Assembly (NCBI GenBank): GCA_963662395.1
Contig: OY759511.1
Span: forward strand, 1,054,001 to 1,118,000
DNA: 64,000 nt
From: JAPOXR01 sp963662395
GTDB lineage: Bacteria; Pseudomonadota; Alphaproteobacteria; Rhodobacterales; Rhodobacteraceae
Reading direction: 5' to 3'
Positions 9,269 to 18,266 of this stretch are shown piece by piece (position 1 is the first letter of the stretch; each line of letters opens with the position of its first letter). The position numbers and the translations under genes are program-made. The notes under the pieces were generated by a model that saw only the letters and a list, made by a program, of their open reading frames with translations, was not told where the DNA came from and ran no database searches.

Positions 9269-9436
9269 CTACCGGGCCGCCCGGGAATGAAGGGCGACAT
9301 GAATCCCGGCATCTGCCAGGCTCCGCAGCCGGTGGATTGCCGATCGGATTATCCGCCTCATCGCCTGGGCGCGAAGCTCCGATGCCTTCTGCTGGATGGC
9401 CATGTAGTCGATGTTGTCGGGCCGGACCTGTTGCAT
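9269..9436 (-). CDS. Small basic protein, RSP_7527-like
   Basis: A 55-residue protein with an AGGAG ribosome binding site nine bases before its ATG. The sequence (start MQQVRPDNIDYMAIQQKA, then SELRAQAMRRIIRSAIHRLR) has the pattern of the small alphaproteobacterial RSP_7527-type proteins: a short N-terminal tail, then an amphipathic helix rich in Arg and Ala. Function is unknown in the family as far as I know. The gene lies 105 bases downstream of soxG on the same strand, so it may be the last gene of the sarcosine oxidase operon or have its own promoter. The strong ribosome binding site and helix pattern are the reasons for calling it; family naming is from memory. Confidence 0.6.
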   Translation of the reverse strand: MQQVRPDNIDYMAIQQKASELRAQAMRRIIRSAIHRLRSLADAGIHVALHSRAAR

Positions 9437-9541
9437 GACGAACTCCTGTTGCTGTCAGCCCTGACATATGGGTACGATATCCGATTACGAGATGAGTCTT
9501 TGCAAGGCCGGGTTGCAGCCAGCGCATGGCATGAGCCGGGA

Positions 9542-10090
9542 TTACCGGTGATAGAACTCCAGCTCGCTCCCCCGTGCGGTGGCCCGTTCAAGCCATCCGG
9601 CCAGGTATTCGGCTTCCGATCTCCGGCAGATCAGCCTCGCGCATTCCTTGCCCGTCAACCAGAAGGCGGCCTGGACCTGGCCGATCCGCGACCGCCTGAA
9701 ATCCCCGGCGCGGAAACTCCCGGGAGACAGGTCGGCGGGCGTGCCCTTGGCCAGAATGTCGCGGACATCGCCATTCACCTCGAACTCGGCCCGCATGTCG
9801 GACACGTCGACCACCAGGTGATGGATGTCCTGCAAGCAAGTGGAGAGCTCGCGGCAAACCTTGCCAAGCGCACCGGATTTGCACATCACCAGCAATTCAT
9901 CCGGTGACATCCACGCCGAGTCGATGCCGTCCCTGTGCACGATCCGTCCCTTCGCGGGGACCGGACAGCCGGCTCCGGACAGGGCGGATGCAAAGGCCCT
10001 GCTGCCCAGCTGGCCGCGAACCATGACCATGCCGTGCGGCGGCACATGGCTGAATCCCCGGCCGGGGCCGTTGCTGGAGCGCTCAGCCAT
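9542..10090 (-). CDS. soxG: Sarcosine oxidase gamma subunit
   Basis: A 182-residue protein occupying the gamma-subunit position of the operon. Its ATG at 10090 lies inside the end of soxA, with an 8-base overlap. The product has the expected fold order of SoxG, which resembles the GcvT/folate-binding fold: VMVRGQLGSRAFASAL, a DSAWMSPDELLVM segment, a VVDVSDMRAEFEV strand, and a closing GQVQAAFWLTGKE...WLERA stretch. In tetrameric sarcosine oxidase the gamma subunit is structural and helps assembly; no cofactor binding is known. No signal peptide is present. Sequence conservation of SoxG is low in general, so the context is a large part of the evidence. Confidence 0.85.
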   Translation of the reverse strand: MAERSSNGPGRGFSHVPPHGMVMVRGQLGSRAFASALSGAGCPVPAKGRIVHRDGIDSAWMSPDELLVMCKSGALGKVCRELSTCLQDIHHLVVDVSDMRAEFEVNGDVRDILAKGTPADLSPGSFRAGDFRRSRIGQVQAAFWLTGKECARLICRRSEAEYLAGWLERATARGSELEFYHR

Positions 10091-13000
10091 GCAACCTGCT
10101 TCCTTCCGGATCATACTGGACGGTTTCACAAATCCTCGCCGAGACCGGGCCATTGGCAGTCGAGAAGCCGAGGGTCTCGCCCATCCGGTCCGGTCCGCGC
10201 TCGACCAGCCCCAGAGCAATCGTGCGGTTCAGGACCGGCGAGAAATAGCTTGATGTCACCCTGCCAACCATCCTGGTCTGGCCGTGATCATTGACCGCGT
10301 CCTCGATGGCGTGCGAGCCGGCCGGAAGCTCGGCTTTCGGCTCAACCGGCCGCAGACCGACCAGCTTCCAGCGCCCGGGATCCGTCAGGTGCGATCGCTG
10401 CTGTGCCCTCTTGCCGAGATAATCGGTCTTCACCTTCGAAATGATCCAGTTCATTCCCAAATCCTGGGGTGTGACGGTTCCGTCGGTTTCGTCTCCGATC
10501 ATGATGTAGCCCTTCTCGGCCCGCAGGACATGCAGGGCCTCGGTTCCGTAAGGCTGAACGGAAAATTCCTGCCCGGCGTCAATCAATGTGTTCCACAGAT
10601 CAAGACCCTCATTCGCCGGGACAGCAACCTCGAAGGAGATTTCTCCCGAGAATGATATCCTGAAGATCCGGGCCGAGAATTTCCCGAGTCCTCCCTCCGC
10701 CCAACTCATGAATGGCATCGCATCGGCGCCGACATCCATGCCGCCAAGTTTCCGGAGCAGGTCCCGTGCCTTCGGACCGGCGACACCGATCTGGGCAAAC
10801 TGGTCGGTGACATTGGCGGCAAAGACGTCCCACTTCCACCATTCGCATTGAAGCCACTCTTCCATCCAGCCATGGATATGGTCGGCCCCTCCGGTCGTGG
10901 TGTGGCACAGGAAGGTATCGGCATCGAGACGGGCAACCACGCCATCATCAATTATGAATCCGTTCTCGTTGCACATCAGCCCGTACCGGCAAGAGCCGGG
11001 CTTCAGGCTGCTCATCACGTTGGTGTACAGCATGTCGAGAAACTTGCCGGCATCGCTGCCCCGCACGATGATCTTGCCCAGGGTCGTCGCATCCAGCATC
11101 CCGACCGAGTTGCGGACCGCCAGCGTCTCCCGGTTCACCGCCTCCTGGACGGTCTCGGTCCGGGACGCCAGGTAGCAATATGGGCGGCGCCAATCCGAGA
11201 CCGGCTCCCAGTGGGCTCCGTTCTGCTCATGCCAGGCGTCGATCGGTGTCTTGCGCAACGGCTTGAACAGCTCCCCGGCGGCATCGCCGGCAATCGCCCC
11301 GAGCGGCACCGGTGTATAGGGGGGGCGGAAGGTGGTTGTCCCGGCCTCGCACTCTCCCAGGCACAGCACTCTGGAAAGGAGTGCGACACCGTTCACGTTG
11401 GACAGCTTTCCCTGGTCGGTTGCCATGCCCAATGTCGTATAGCGCTTGGCATGCTCGGCGCTGGTATAGCCCTCCCGGACCGCCAGCTCGAGGTCGGATA
11501 CCTTCACGTCGTTCTGGAAATCGACCCAGGCACGGGATCGAGCCCTGGCATCCAGGCCATTCGGAGACGTCCAGGCCGGCTCGGTTGCACATTCTTCGCT
11601 CGCCTCGTCCGGCGGCGGCACGTCTTCTGCCGATTCGGGATCGGGGGAGTGGCAGATCCTGCGGGTCTCGGTCATGGAATCGGCCAGCGCGGCCCTTGCG
11701 CCCAGCCGGCCATTGGCACCGCCGACCGGATACACGAGCTGATTGCCCTTCGCATCCTTCGGCGGGCGCTCCGGGTCAGGCAGGAACATCGACCGGTCCG
11801 AATTCCAGCACAGTCTACCGCCGCAATGCGACCACAGGTGGATGGTCGGCGACCAGCCTCCCGACATGGCCACGCATTCACATTCCAACTCCTTCAGCAC
11901 GGCCCCTTCACCTGCCTGCGAGCACACTGATATTCCGGCAACCCGCGTCCGGCCCTTCACGCCGGCGATTGCCATCCCGGCCTCGACCCTGATCCCGAGC
12001 TGCCTGGCGCGCTCACGGACCGAACCGGTCGACTCCAGCCTGGTATCGAGAATGGCCGGCACGCTCAGCCCCGCCTCGACCATGACAAATGCCGTTCGAT
12101 ACGCGTCATCGTTGTTGGTAAGCACCACGGTCCGGTCGCCCGGCGAAACGCCGTAATCGAGAATGTAGTCTCGCACTGCCGATGCCAGCATCACCCCTGG
12201 CACATCATTGCCGGCAAAACAGACCGGTCGTTCGATTGCCCCGGTTGCCAGCACGACACGGCTGGCCCGGATTCTCCAGAGCCGCTGCCTCACCCCGCCC
12301 GGAGCCGAATTGGCCTCGCCGAGGCGCTGGCCGGCCACGACATATCCGTGATCATAAACACCGAGGCCCGTTGTCCGCCCCAGGAGCCGGACCCGGGGAT
12401 CCTGCCGCAACTCCTCCAGGCAGCTTTCCAGCCAGTCGGCAGCCGGAGCCCCTTCCAACTCGCTGCAATCATTGAGCAGCCGGCCGCCCCAGACCGCCGA
12501 CTGCTCCACGACCAGGACGCTGGCTCCGGAACGGGCGGCAATGCGCGCCGCTTGCAGGCCGGCAACGCCGCCGCCAACGACCAGGACGTCGACATGGACA
12601 TGACAATGCTCGTAACGATCGGGGTCTCGCTCCTTCGGTGGCTTGCCCAGGCCGGCGGCCCGCCGGATGAGAGGCTCGTACAGGTTGGCCCAGGCCGGCC
12701 TCGGCCACATGAAGGTCTTGTAGTAGAAACCGGCGGGAAGCAGCTTCGAAAGCCTGTCGGACATGCTGCCGACATCCAGCTTCAGGCTGGGCCAGTGATT
12801 TTGCGAGACCGCGGTCATGCCGTTGACGAGTTCGGTGACCGTTGCCCGCTGGTTCGGCTCGAGACGGCCGCCTTCACCCAGCGTGACCAGGGCGTTGGGC
12901 TCCTCCGGCCCCGAGGCAACGATTCCCCTCGGCCGGTGGTATTTGAACGAACGCCCCACCATGACCTGGTCGTTCGCCAGCAGCGCCGATGCCAGCGTAT

Positions 13001-13097
13001 CACCGGAATAGCCGGTCAGTTCGGTACCGTTGAACCGGAACCGCAATGCACGCGTCCGGTCAATCAGCCTGCCGCCAGATGCAAGTCGCACAGACAA
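10083..13097 (-). CDS. soxA: Sarcosine oxidase alpha subunit
   Basis: A 1004-residue alpha subunit of heterotetrameric sarcosine oxidase, the usual length. It begins with a ferredoxin-like domain (about 15-95, FNGTELTGYSGDTLASALLAN), which in this family lacks an iron-sulfur cluster. An NAD-binding Rossmann domain follows (VVGGGVAGLQAAR around 173-185). The C-terminal 400 residues form a GcvT-like tetrahydrofolate-binding domain (GILDATTLGKI-type segment, CNENGFIIDDGVVARL, GDETDGTVTPQDLGM). Sarcosine is oxidised to glycine, and the one-carbon unit is passed to tetrahydrofolate. The start appears to be TTG at 13097, since the next residues match the family opening (VRLASGGRLIDR). It follows soxD by 21 bases. 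Confidence 0.93.
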   Translation of the reverse strand: MSVRLASGGRLIDRTRALRFRFNGTELTGYSGDTLASALLANDQVMVGRSFKYHRPRGIVASGPEEPNALVTLGEGGRLEPNQRATVTELVNGMTAVSQNHWPSLKLDVGSMSDRLSKLLPAGFYYKTFMWPRPAWANLYEPLIRRAAGLGKPPKERDPDRYEHCHVHVDVLVVGGGVAGLQAARIAARSGASVLVVEQSAVWGGRLLNDCSELEGAPAADWLESCLEELRQDPRVRLLGRTTGLGVYDHGYVVAGQRLGEANSAPGGVRQRLWRIRASRVVLATGAIERPVCFAGNDVPGVMLASAVRDYILDYGVSPGDRTVVLTNNDDAYRTAFVMVEAGLSVPAILDTRLESTGSVRERARQLGIRVEAGMAIAGVKGRTRVAGISVCSQAGEGAVLKELECECVAMSGGWSPTIHLWSHCGGRLCWNSDRSMFLPDPERPPKDAKGNQLVYPVGGANGRLGARAALADSMTETRRICHSPDPESAEDVPPPDEASEECATEPAWTSPNGLDARARSRAWVDFQNDVKVSDLELAVREGYTSAEHAKRYTTLGMATDQGKLSNVNGVALLSRVLCLGECEAGTTTFRPPYTPVPLGAIAGDAAGELFKPLRKTPIDAWHEQNGAHWEPVSDWRRPYCYLASRTETVQEAVNRETLAVRNSVGMLDATTLGKIIVRGSDAGKFLDMLYTNVMSSLKPGSCRYGLMCNENGFIIDDGVVARLDADTFLCHTTTGGADHIHGWMEEWLQCEWWKWDVFAANVTDQFAQIGVAGPKARDLLRKLGGMDVGADAMPFMSWAEGGLGKFSARIFRISFSGEISFEVAVPANEGLDLWNTLIDAGQEFSVQPYGTEALHVLRAEKGYIMIGDETDGTVTPQDLGMNWIISKVKTDYLGKRAQQRSHLTDPGRWKLVGLRPVEPKAELPAGSHAIEDAVNDHGQTRMVGRVTSSYFSPVLNRTIALGLVERGPDRMGETLGFSTANGPVSARICETVQYDPEGSRLHG

Positions 13098-13118
13098 TTC
13101 CCGATTCCCTGCTCCCGG

Positions 13119-13445
13119 TCAGCCCTGTTCGGGCTTCCCGTCACCTCTTCTCGACGAGATGCTGGCCCTGATGGATCCCGGCGGCCGGAGCGTCTGGGCC
13201 TTGTACGATCCGAAGACTTCGAGAGTTGCCGTGCACCGGGCGACATGGAACCACTTGCCGCATCCGTAGCTGTGCCGCCAGCGTTCGAAATGCACACCCC
13301 TGGGATTGAATCTGTTGAACATGTAGTTCTCGAACTCCGAATCCGACGAGCCGGGCCCATATCGACGCAGATGCGCCTCCCCGCCCGGTGTCAGCTCCGT
13401 TTCATCGGCCTCGACTCCGCAATATGGACATTCAATCCTGAGCAT
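13119..13445 (-). CDS. soxD: Sarcosine oxidase delta subunit
   Basis: A 108-residue zinc-binding subunit. The conserved ligands are visible: Cys6 and Cys9 in CPYCG, His58 in ERWRH and Cys62 in GCGKW. The NPRGVHFERWRH stretch is diagnostic for the family. The subunit packs against the alpha subunit and is thought to stabilise the complex. The ATG at 13445 has AGGA close upstream. Gene order soxB-soxD-soxA-soxG is the standard one, with only 23 bases from the end of soxB. The C-terminal tail after about residue 90 is Arg/Ser-rich and slightly longer than usual. Confidence 0.9.
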   Translation of the reverse strand: MLRIECPYCGVEADETELTPGGEAHLRRYGPGSSDSEFENYMFNRFNPRGVHFERWRHSYGCGKWFHVARCTATLEVFGSYKAQTLRPPGSIRASISSRRGDGKPEQG

Positions 13446-13468
13446 GTCCTGCCTTCACCACTGCCAGC

Positions 13469-14716
13469 TCAATGTGCAACCCCCGCCGCCACGCTCTCGT
13501 CGATGAACCGCCCCTCGCGGAACCGGTCCAGCCCGAAAGGTTCGGCCAGATGTCCCGGCTGACCGCTGGCCACCAGTTCTGCCATGGCCCAGCCGGAGCC
13601 GGGTATGGATTTGAACCCGCCGGTTCCCCAGCCGCAGTTCAGGAAGATGTTCTCCACCGGCGTCTTCGAGATGATCGGCGAGCGATCGCCGGTCATGTCG
13701 ACGATGCCTGCCCATTGCCTGAGCATCTTCAGCCTGGAAATCATCGGGAAGGTCTCGACCAGCGCCCGCACGGTTTCCTCGACGTGGTGAAATGACCCGC
13801 GCTGGGTGTAGTTGTTGAATCCGTCGGCGCCGCCGCCGATGACCATCTCGCCCTTGTCCGACTGGCTGATATATCCATGAACGGTATTGGCCATGACCAC
13901 GACGTCGAGACACGGCTTGACCGGCTCCGAGACCAGCGCCTGCAGGGCCACCGACTCGACCGGCAACCTGAACCCGGCCATGTCGGCAAGGACGCCGCAG
14001 TGGCCTGCCACAACCATGGCGAGCCTGGCGCAGTCAATCGCGCCTTTCGAGGTCTCCACCCCCCGCACTCGCCCGTTCCCGGTCCTGACACCGGAGACCT
14101 CGCATTGCTCGATGATGTGCATCCCCATCTCCGAGCAGGCCCGGGCATAGCCCCACGCAACCGCATCATGACGGGCGGTACCACCCCGGGGTTGCCACAA
14201 TGCACCGAGCACCGGGTAGCGAGGCCCATCCAGCGAGATGACTGGACACAGTCTCTTGACCCGTTCAGGCGAAACATACTCGGTCTTCACGCCCTGGTTC
14301 AGGTTTGCATTGGCAATCCTGATATAGCCGCGGGCCTCGTGATGGGTCTGCGCAAGCATCATGACGCCGCGGGGGCTGAACATGACGTTGAAATTCAGGT
14401 CCTGGCTCAGGCTCTCGTAGAGGCTTCGGGCCTTCTCGTAGATGGCAGCCGAATCATCCTGCAGGTAGTTCGAGCGGATGATCGTGGTGTTGCGGCCGGT
14501 ATTGCCGCCTCCCAGCCAGCCCTTGTCGATGATGGCGACATTCCGGATACCGTGGTTCCGGCCCAGGTAGTAGGCGGTCGCCAGGCCATGGCCACCCGCA
14601 CCGACGACGATGACATCATACGAGGCCGCCGGTTCGGGCGATTCCCATGCCCGCCGCCATCCGGTGTGGCCACGGAGTGCCTCCCGGGCCAGTGCAAATC
14701 CAGAATATCTTTTCAA
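13469..14716 (-). CDS. soxB: Sarcosine oxidase beta subunit
   Basis: A 415-residue FAD-dependent oxidoreductase of the DAO family and the catalytic subunit that dehydrogenates sarcosine. The FAD-binding GAGGHG lies at 39-44 and is followed by LATAYYLGRNHG. His183 in the GGTARHDAVAWG segment is probably the covalent FMN site known for this enzyme class. The C-terminal GWGTGGFKSIPGSG is also typical. The start is most likely TTG at 14716, because the following residues KRYSGFALAREALRGHTGWR match the conserved N-terminus; no ATG is available there. It is the first gene of the operon. A Rieske oxygenase remnant downstream of the operon suggests a former longer demethylation pathway. Confidence 0.93.
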   Translation of the reverse strand: MKRYSGFALAREALRGHTGWRRAWESPEPAASYDVIVVGAGGHGLATAYYLGRNHGIRNVAIIDKGWLGGGNTGRNTTIIRSNYLQDDSAAIYEKARSLYESLSQDLNFNVMFSPRGVMMLAQTHHEARGYIRIANANLNQGVKTEYVSPERVKRLCPVISLDGPRYPVLGALWQPRGGTARHDAVAWGYARACSEMGMHIIEQCEVSGVRTGNGRVRGVETSKGAIDCARLAMVVAGHCGVLADMAGFRLPVESVALQALVSEPVKPCLDVVVMANTVHGYISQSDKGEMVIGGGADGFNNYTQRGSFHHVEETVRALVETFPMISRLKMLRQWAGIVDMTGDRSPIISKTPVENIFLNCGWGTGGFKSIPGSGWAMAELVASGQPGHLAEPFGLDRFREGRFIDESVAAGVAH

Positions 14717-15064
14717 CCGGCTTGTATTCCTGAATCCCGAATGATGGCCAGACCTGGCCGCGGCGCAGACCCCGCCAGGGCGGTATATCCAAACTCGGCC
14801 CGCACTTCTATAGCCCGGTCACGCCGATTGATGTCGACATCTCCCGACCGGGCCGGCAGAAGCTGATCCTCGATCGACCCGGGGTCAGCCATCCTGGCCT
14901 GCAACTTCGACCTTGACGCAATTGCAACTGGCGGTCATCACCATCCGATACCCGGGAGCGGGCCGGAATGCCGCCATGTCGGGCCAACCGGACCGCCACC
15001 CGCCCCATGGTCGATTCGCCCTGTTTTCCGGGATCTGGCGGGCAAGCACAGCAAGGTGGCTTGG
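14717..15064. other. Divergent region between soxB and ccmI
   Basis: These 348 bases should carry the promoters of the sarcosine oxidase operon and of ccmI. A short minus-strand frame near 14940 begins MVMTASCNCVKVEVAG, which recalls the start of a GFA-type (CENP-V) zinc protein, but it stops after about 19 codons and no continuation was found. It may be a trace of a lost gene or chance. Confidence 0.4.
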
Positions 15065-16012
15065 ATGGTTTTCTGGTCGATCGCAGCGCTGTTCATACTG
15101 GCCGTCCTGGCCACCATCCTGCTTGCCATCCTCGGACCGGTGCGAGGCAGCCGCGACCGGGCGGTGAGCCGGCTCGCCGTCTACCGGCACCAGCTGGAGG
15201 AAATCGACCAGGACCGTCTTGCAGGAAAACTCGACCCGGAAGAGGCCGAGCAGTCACGGCTCGAAATCTCGCGGCGCATGATCCGGTTGGCCCGATTGCG
15301 GGATCGGGATGGCGAGCCGGGCCATGCACCGCGCCCGGCAACCATCATTGCCGTGACCGCAATCATCCTGGTCCTGGGCCCTGGTTCGGTGGCCACCTAT
15401 CTGACTGTGGGCTCGCCGGGTCATCGCGACATGCCCAGAGACTCCCGGATCGAGGCATCGCTCGCAATCCTTGAGAACAGACCAACGCAAGGCGAATACA
15501 TGGCGCGGCATTCGCCGGAGGCGGAGGTCGCCGCGCTCGAAGAATTCCGCACCGCAATCGCAACCGAGGAGAACATCGAGGCGTTGCTCCACGAGGCCGA
15601 CAACTGGTCCGGGCGGCAGGGCTGGAACAGGACGGCGATCATCCGGTCGCGGATCATCGACCTGCTCGGGAGCGATGCCGGCACCCGGGATTACCTGCTG
15701 CTGGCCGAATCGTATCTCCTTGCGGCCGGCGGCTATGTCTCGCCGGAGGCGGAGGCTGCCGCGAGGCGGGCGCTGGGGCTTGATCCGGCAAACATTCGGG
15801 CCAGGTACCTCCTTGGCCTGCTGGACGCGCAGACCGGCAGGCCCGACCTGGCAGTCGAGACATGGACCGGGATCTTGCAGGAGACCGGCCAGGATCCGGA
15901 AATGACTGCACTGATCCTTCGTGATCTGCCGACCGTCGCCCGGCTGGCCGGAATCAATATCGAGCGCCTCCCGGACTTCCTCACGGCACCAGACATTGCT
16001 GTCGAGGAGTGA
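15065..16012 (+). CDS. ccmI: Cytochrome c-type biogenesis protein CcmI
   Basis: A 315-residue CcmI, which presents apocytochrome c to the CcmF/H haem-ligation complex. It has an N-terminal transmembrane helix (VFWSIAALFILAVLATILLA), a cytoplasmic coil with RLAVYRHQLEEIDQDRLAGKLDPEEAE (typical CcmI), a second membrane helix (about 95-117) and a periplasmic TPR part (YLLLAESYLLAAGGYVSPEA and LDPANIRARYLLGLLDAQTG). I chose the ATG at 15065, with AAGGTGG five bases upstream; a GTG at 15056 is the alternative. Other ccm genes are not in the window. Downstream lies an inverted repeat that may act as a terminator. Confidence 0.88.
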   Translation: MVFWSIAALFILAVLATILLAILGPVRGSRDRAVSRLAVYRHQLEEIDQDRLAGKLDPEEAEQSRLEISRRMIRLARLRDRDGEPGHAPRPATIIAVTAIILVLGPGSVATYLTVGSPGHRDMPRDSRIEASLAILENRPTQGEYMARHSPEAEVAALEEFRTAIATEENIEALLHEADNWSGRQGWNRTAIIRSRIIDLLGSDAGTRDYLLLAESYLLAAGGYVSPEAEAAARRALGLDPANIRARYLLGLLDAQTGRPDLAVETWTGILQETGQDPEMTALILRDLPTVARLAGINIERLPDFLTAPDIAVEE

Positions 16013-16331
16013 GGATGCCGGACGGCCAATGAATTGCCGTGCTGCAACCGTCCGGCCTTCATGCCAGTACCGGGAAGTGCCCCACAGGTGCCAACTTGCC
16101 TGTCAGCAGGCACCACGGTGATGGCAAGCTTGCAGCCGGGCCGCAATGAGTCGTGCGACATGAAAGAGGGCCGGGCCCGTTTCCTGCATTCCCGCCGCCA
16201 GACAGCAGCGCGATCTGAAATGGCCGGCATGAATCCGGTCAATCGGGTGCGGACTTCATTTCCCCATTCCAATTTCGATTGCAAACCCTATCCTGCGTTG
16301 CAGGAATTCGCAGACCGGGCTTCAGATCACC
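16013..16331. other. Intergenic region with an inverted repeat downstream of ccmI
   Basis: No gene was recognised in these 319 bases. Just after ccmI an 8-base inverted repeat (CCGGACGG ... CCGTCCGG, about 16018-16056, loop about 23 bases) could form a stem, but no T-run follows, so a terminator role is uncertain. The rest presumably contains the promoter of ruvX. Confidence 0.4.
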
Positions 16332-16808
16332 GTGATTTTCGAAGAGATCGATCAATTCAGGGAATCAGTCGGCCAAGACGTGGCACTGCTTGGCCTGGAT
16401 GTGGGGTCGAAAACGATCGGCATCGCTGTATCCGACACCAGGCAGGTGGTGGCAACTCCGCTCACGACCATCGGCAGGACTACGGCCCGGCAGGATACGG
16501 AACAGGTTCTGAAGTCTGCCGGCCACCGCCAGATCGGCGGGCTGGTGCTTGGACTGCCGCGCAACATGAACGGCTCCGAGGGGCCCAGGTGCCAGTCGAC
16601 CAGGGCGTTCGGCAGGACACTTGCCGCGGCAACCGGACTTCCGATCAGCTACTGGGACGAGAGACTCTCGACTGTTGAAGCCGAACGGCGAATGCTGGAA
16701 GCCGGGCTGTCGAGAAGGAATCGCGGCGCAAGAATCAATCATGTGGCCGCCTCGATCATCCTTCAGGGAGCTCTTGACCGCATGTCCATGGCAGGAACAG
16801 CCCGATGA
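16332..16808 (+). CDS. ruvX: Putative pre-16S rRNA nuclease / Holliday-junction resolvase-like YqgF
   Basis: A 158-residue YqgF/RuvX protein with an RNase H-like fold. The family is required for final 16S rRNA 5'-end maturation and was earlier proposed to be a Holliday-junction resolvase. The motif GLDVGSKTIGIAVSD (Asp23) is clear, as are LVLGLPRNMNGSEG (72-84) and WDERLST (108-114). The last motif, normally V-D-x-x-A-A-x-x-I-L, reads INHVAASIIL, so the third acidic residue is replaced by Asn136. The start is GTG at 16332. The stop overlaps the downstream DUF1289 gene by 4 bases. The family is certain; activity may be affected by the substitution. Confidence 0.88.
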   Translation: MIFEEIDQFRESVGQDVALLGLDVGSKTIGIAVSDTRQVVATPLTTIGRTTARQDTEQVLKSAGHRQIGGLVLGLPRNMNGSEGPRCQSTRAFGRTLAAATGLPISYWDERLSTVEAERRMLEAGLSRRNRGARINHVAASIILQGALDRMSMAGTAR

Positions 16809-17065
16809 CCCGGAAGGCCTGGAGGCGCGACGAGCCTGACAGCCCGTGCCAGCAAGTCTGCGTGATCCATCCGACAGCCGGGATTTGCATCGGCTGCCAC
16901 CGAACTGCCGAGGAAGTGCGCGGCTGGGCCGAATTCTCACCCGATCAGCGACGGGCGCTGCTGCTGGAGTTGCCATCACGGGACCGTTTGCTGAAGACGC
17001 GGCGCGGGGGCAGGAAAAGGCGAATCGCCAGGAATGTCGACGAGTTGTCGGAGCCCCTGCCCTGA
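16805..17065 (+). CDS. DUF1289 family cysteine-rich protein
   Basis: An 86-residue protein with the DUF1289 signature: SPCQQVCVIHPTAGICIGCHRT, that is Cys15, Cys19, Cys28 and Cys31, followed by EEVRGWAEFSPDQRRALL. The four cysteines probably bind a metal, likely zinc or an iron-sulfur cluster. The C-terminal 25 residues are strongly basic (RRGGRKRRIARN). Its function is unknown. The gene starts within the ruvX stop codon (ATGA), so it is co-translated with ruvX, and it converges on dusA 23 bases away. Confidence 0.85.
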   Translation: MTRKAWRRDEPDSPCQQVCVIHPTAGICIGCHRTAEEVRGWAEFSPDQRRALLLELPSRDRLLKTRRGGRKRRIARNVDELSEPLP

Positions 17066-17088
17066 GAAACATGTGGCCGAAGCCGGCG

Positions 17089-18135
17089 TCAGCAATGACC
17101 TGGACGGCCGTCCTCACTCGCCGGATCCGGTCGTGACACCTGTTCGAGCGTCTCGGCCAGGAAGCCGGTGCCCTCGCTGGCAAGGCGCCTGTTGTCGGAC
17201 AGGGACTGGCGCCACCTGCGGGCACCGGGGCACCCGGCAAACAGGCCGGACATGTGCCGGGTAATCCGGTTGATCCTGATACCCAGCTGTTGCTGGCCTT
17301 CGATATAGTCGAACATCTGCCGGGCGATCCGGTTGCGGCTGGCCCGCCGATCGATCCCGAACAGTCTGCGATCGACCTCCATCAGCACTCCGGCCGGATT
17401 GCGATACGCCGTCCGGCCCATCATGACGCCGTCAATGCCCCTCTCCAGGCATTCATCGGCCAGGTCGAGATCATTGATCCCGCCATTGAGGCATATCTTC
17501 AATCCCGGAAACCGGTCCTTCATCCGGAACACGAGCTCATGATCCAGGGGCGGAACATTCCGATTCTGCTTCGGGCTCAGCCCATCCAGCAAGGCCTTGC
17601 GGGCATGGATGGCAACTCGACGCACGCCGGCACCGGCAATCTCGTCGAGAAACCGCGGCAAGGTTGTCCCGGCATCCTGGTCATCGACCCCCAACCGGCA
17701 CTTGACGGTCACTTCGGTTCCGTTTGCGGCATTGCACATGTCCCGAAGGCATCGCGCCACCAGCCTCGGGTCCTTCATCAGCACGGCACCAAAACACCCG
17801 CCCTGCACCCTGTCGGAAGGACAGCCGACATTCAGGTTGATCTCGTCATACCCGGCCTCGACACCAAGTCGGACAGCTTCTGCCAGTTCGCCGGGATCAG
17901 CCCCGCCAAGCTGCAATGCAACAGGATGTTCGCTGGGGTCGAATTCCAGCAGCCAGGTCGACCTTCCCCTCACCAGTGCCGGGGCGGCAATCATCTCGGT
18001 ATAGAGCAATGCCCTGCCCGACATCAGCCGGTGAAAGAACCGGCAATGGCGGTCGGTCCAGTCCATCATCGGGGCCACGGCAAATCTGTAGGAATTCCCG
18101 ACTGCCATTCCGTTCCCGGTCTCCGCCGCCCTCAT
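17089..18135 (-). CDS. dusA: tRNA-dihydrouridine synthase, DusA type
   Basis: A 348-residue FMN enzyme that reduces uridine to dihydrouridine in the tRNA D-loop using NADPH. The opening YRFAVAPMMDWTDRHCRFF is diagnostic for DusA. Also visible are the FMN/substrate segment NLNVGCPSDRVQGGCFGAVLM with the catalytic Cys, VKCRLGVDD, and the barrel motif CLNGGINDLDLADE followed by GIDGVMMGRTAYRNP. The start is uncertain: ATG 18135, ATG 18108 and GTG 18198 are all in frame; none has a strong ribosome binding site, though 18108 has GGGAACGG nearby. The gene converges on DUF1289 and is divergent from the PcfJ-like gene. It looks intact. Confidence 0.9.
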   Translation of the reverse strand: MRAAETGNGMAVGNSYRFAVAPMMDWTDRHCRFFHRLMSGRALLYTEMIAAPALVRGRSTWLLEFDPSEHPVALQLGGADPGELAEAVRLGVEAGYDEINLNVGCPSDRVQGGCFGAVLMKDPRLVARCLRDMCNAANGTEVTVKCRLGVDDQDAGTTLPRFLDEIAGAGVRRVAIHARKALLDGLSPKQNRNVPPLDHELVFRMKDRFPGLKICLNGGINDLDLADECLERGIDGVMMGRTAYRNPAGVLMEVDRRLFGIDRRASRNRIARQMFDYIEGQQQLGIRINRITRHMSGLFAGCPGARRWRQSLSDNRRLASEGTGFLAETLEQVSRPDPASEDGRPGHC

Positions 18136-18266
18136 GACGCCGATGCTTCCGTTCCTGGCGTCGAAGTGATCCCTGGTGGACGTCTGATCACTCAACACAT
18201 AGGCTGAGTGTCGCCACGCCTTCCTCTATCATGGGCTGTCGGCCAAAGTCGAACCCGGGTAGCCCA

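Noticed and set aside
9287..9907. 207-codon plus-strand frame opposite soxG
   Set aside because: It is the antisense shadow of soxG and the small basic-protein gene; the product has no family features.
14880..14960. Start of a GFA-type zinc protein (MVMTASCNCVKVEVAG) upstream of soxB
   Set aside because: The frame stops after about 19 codons and no continuation was found in other frames; too short to call even as a pseudogene.
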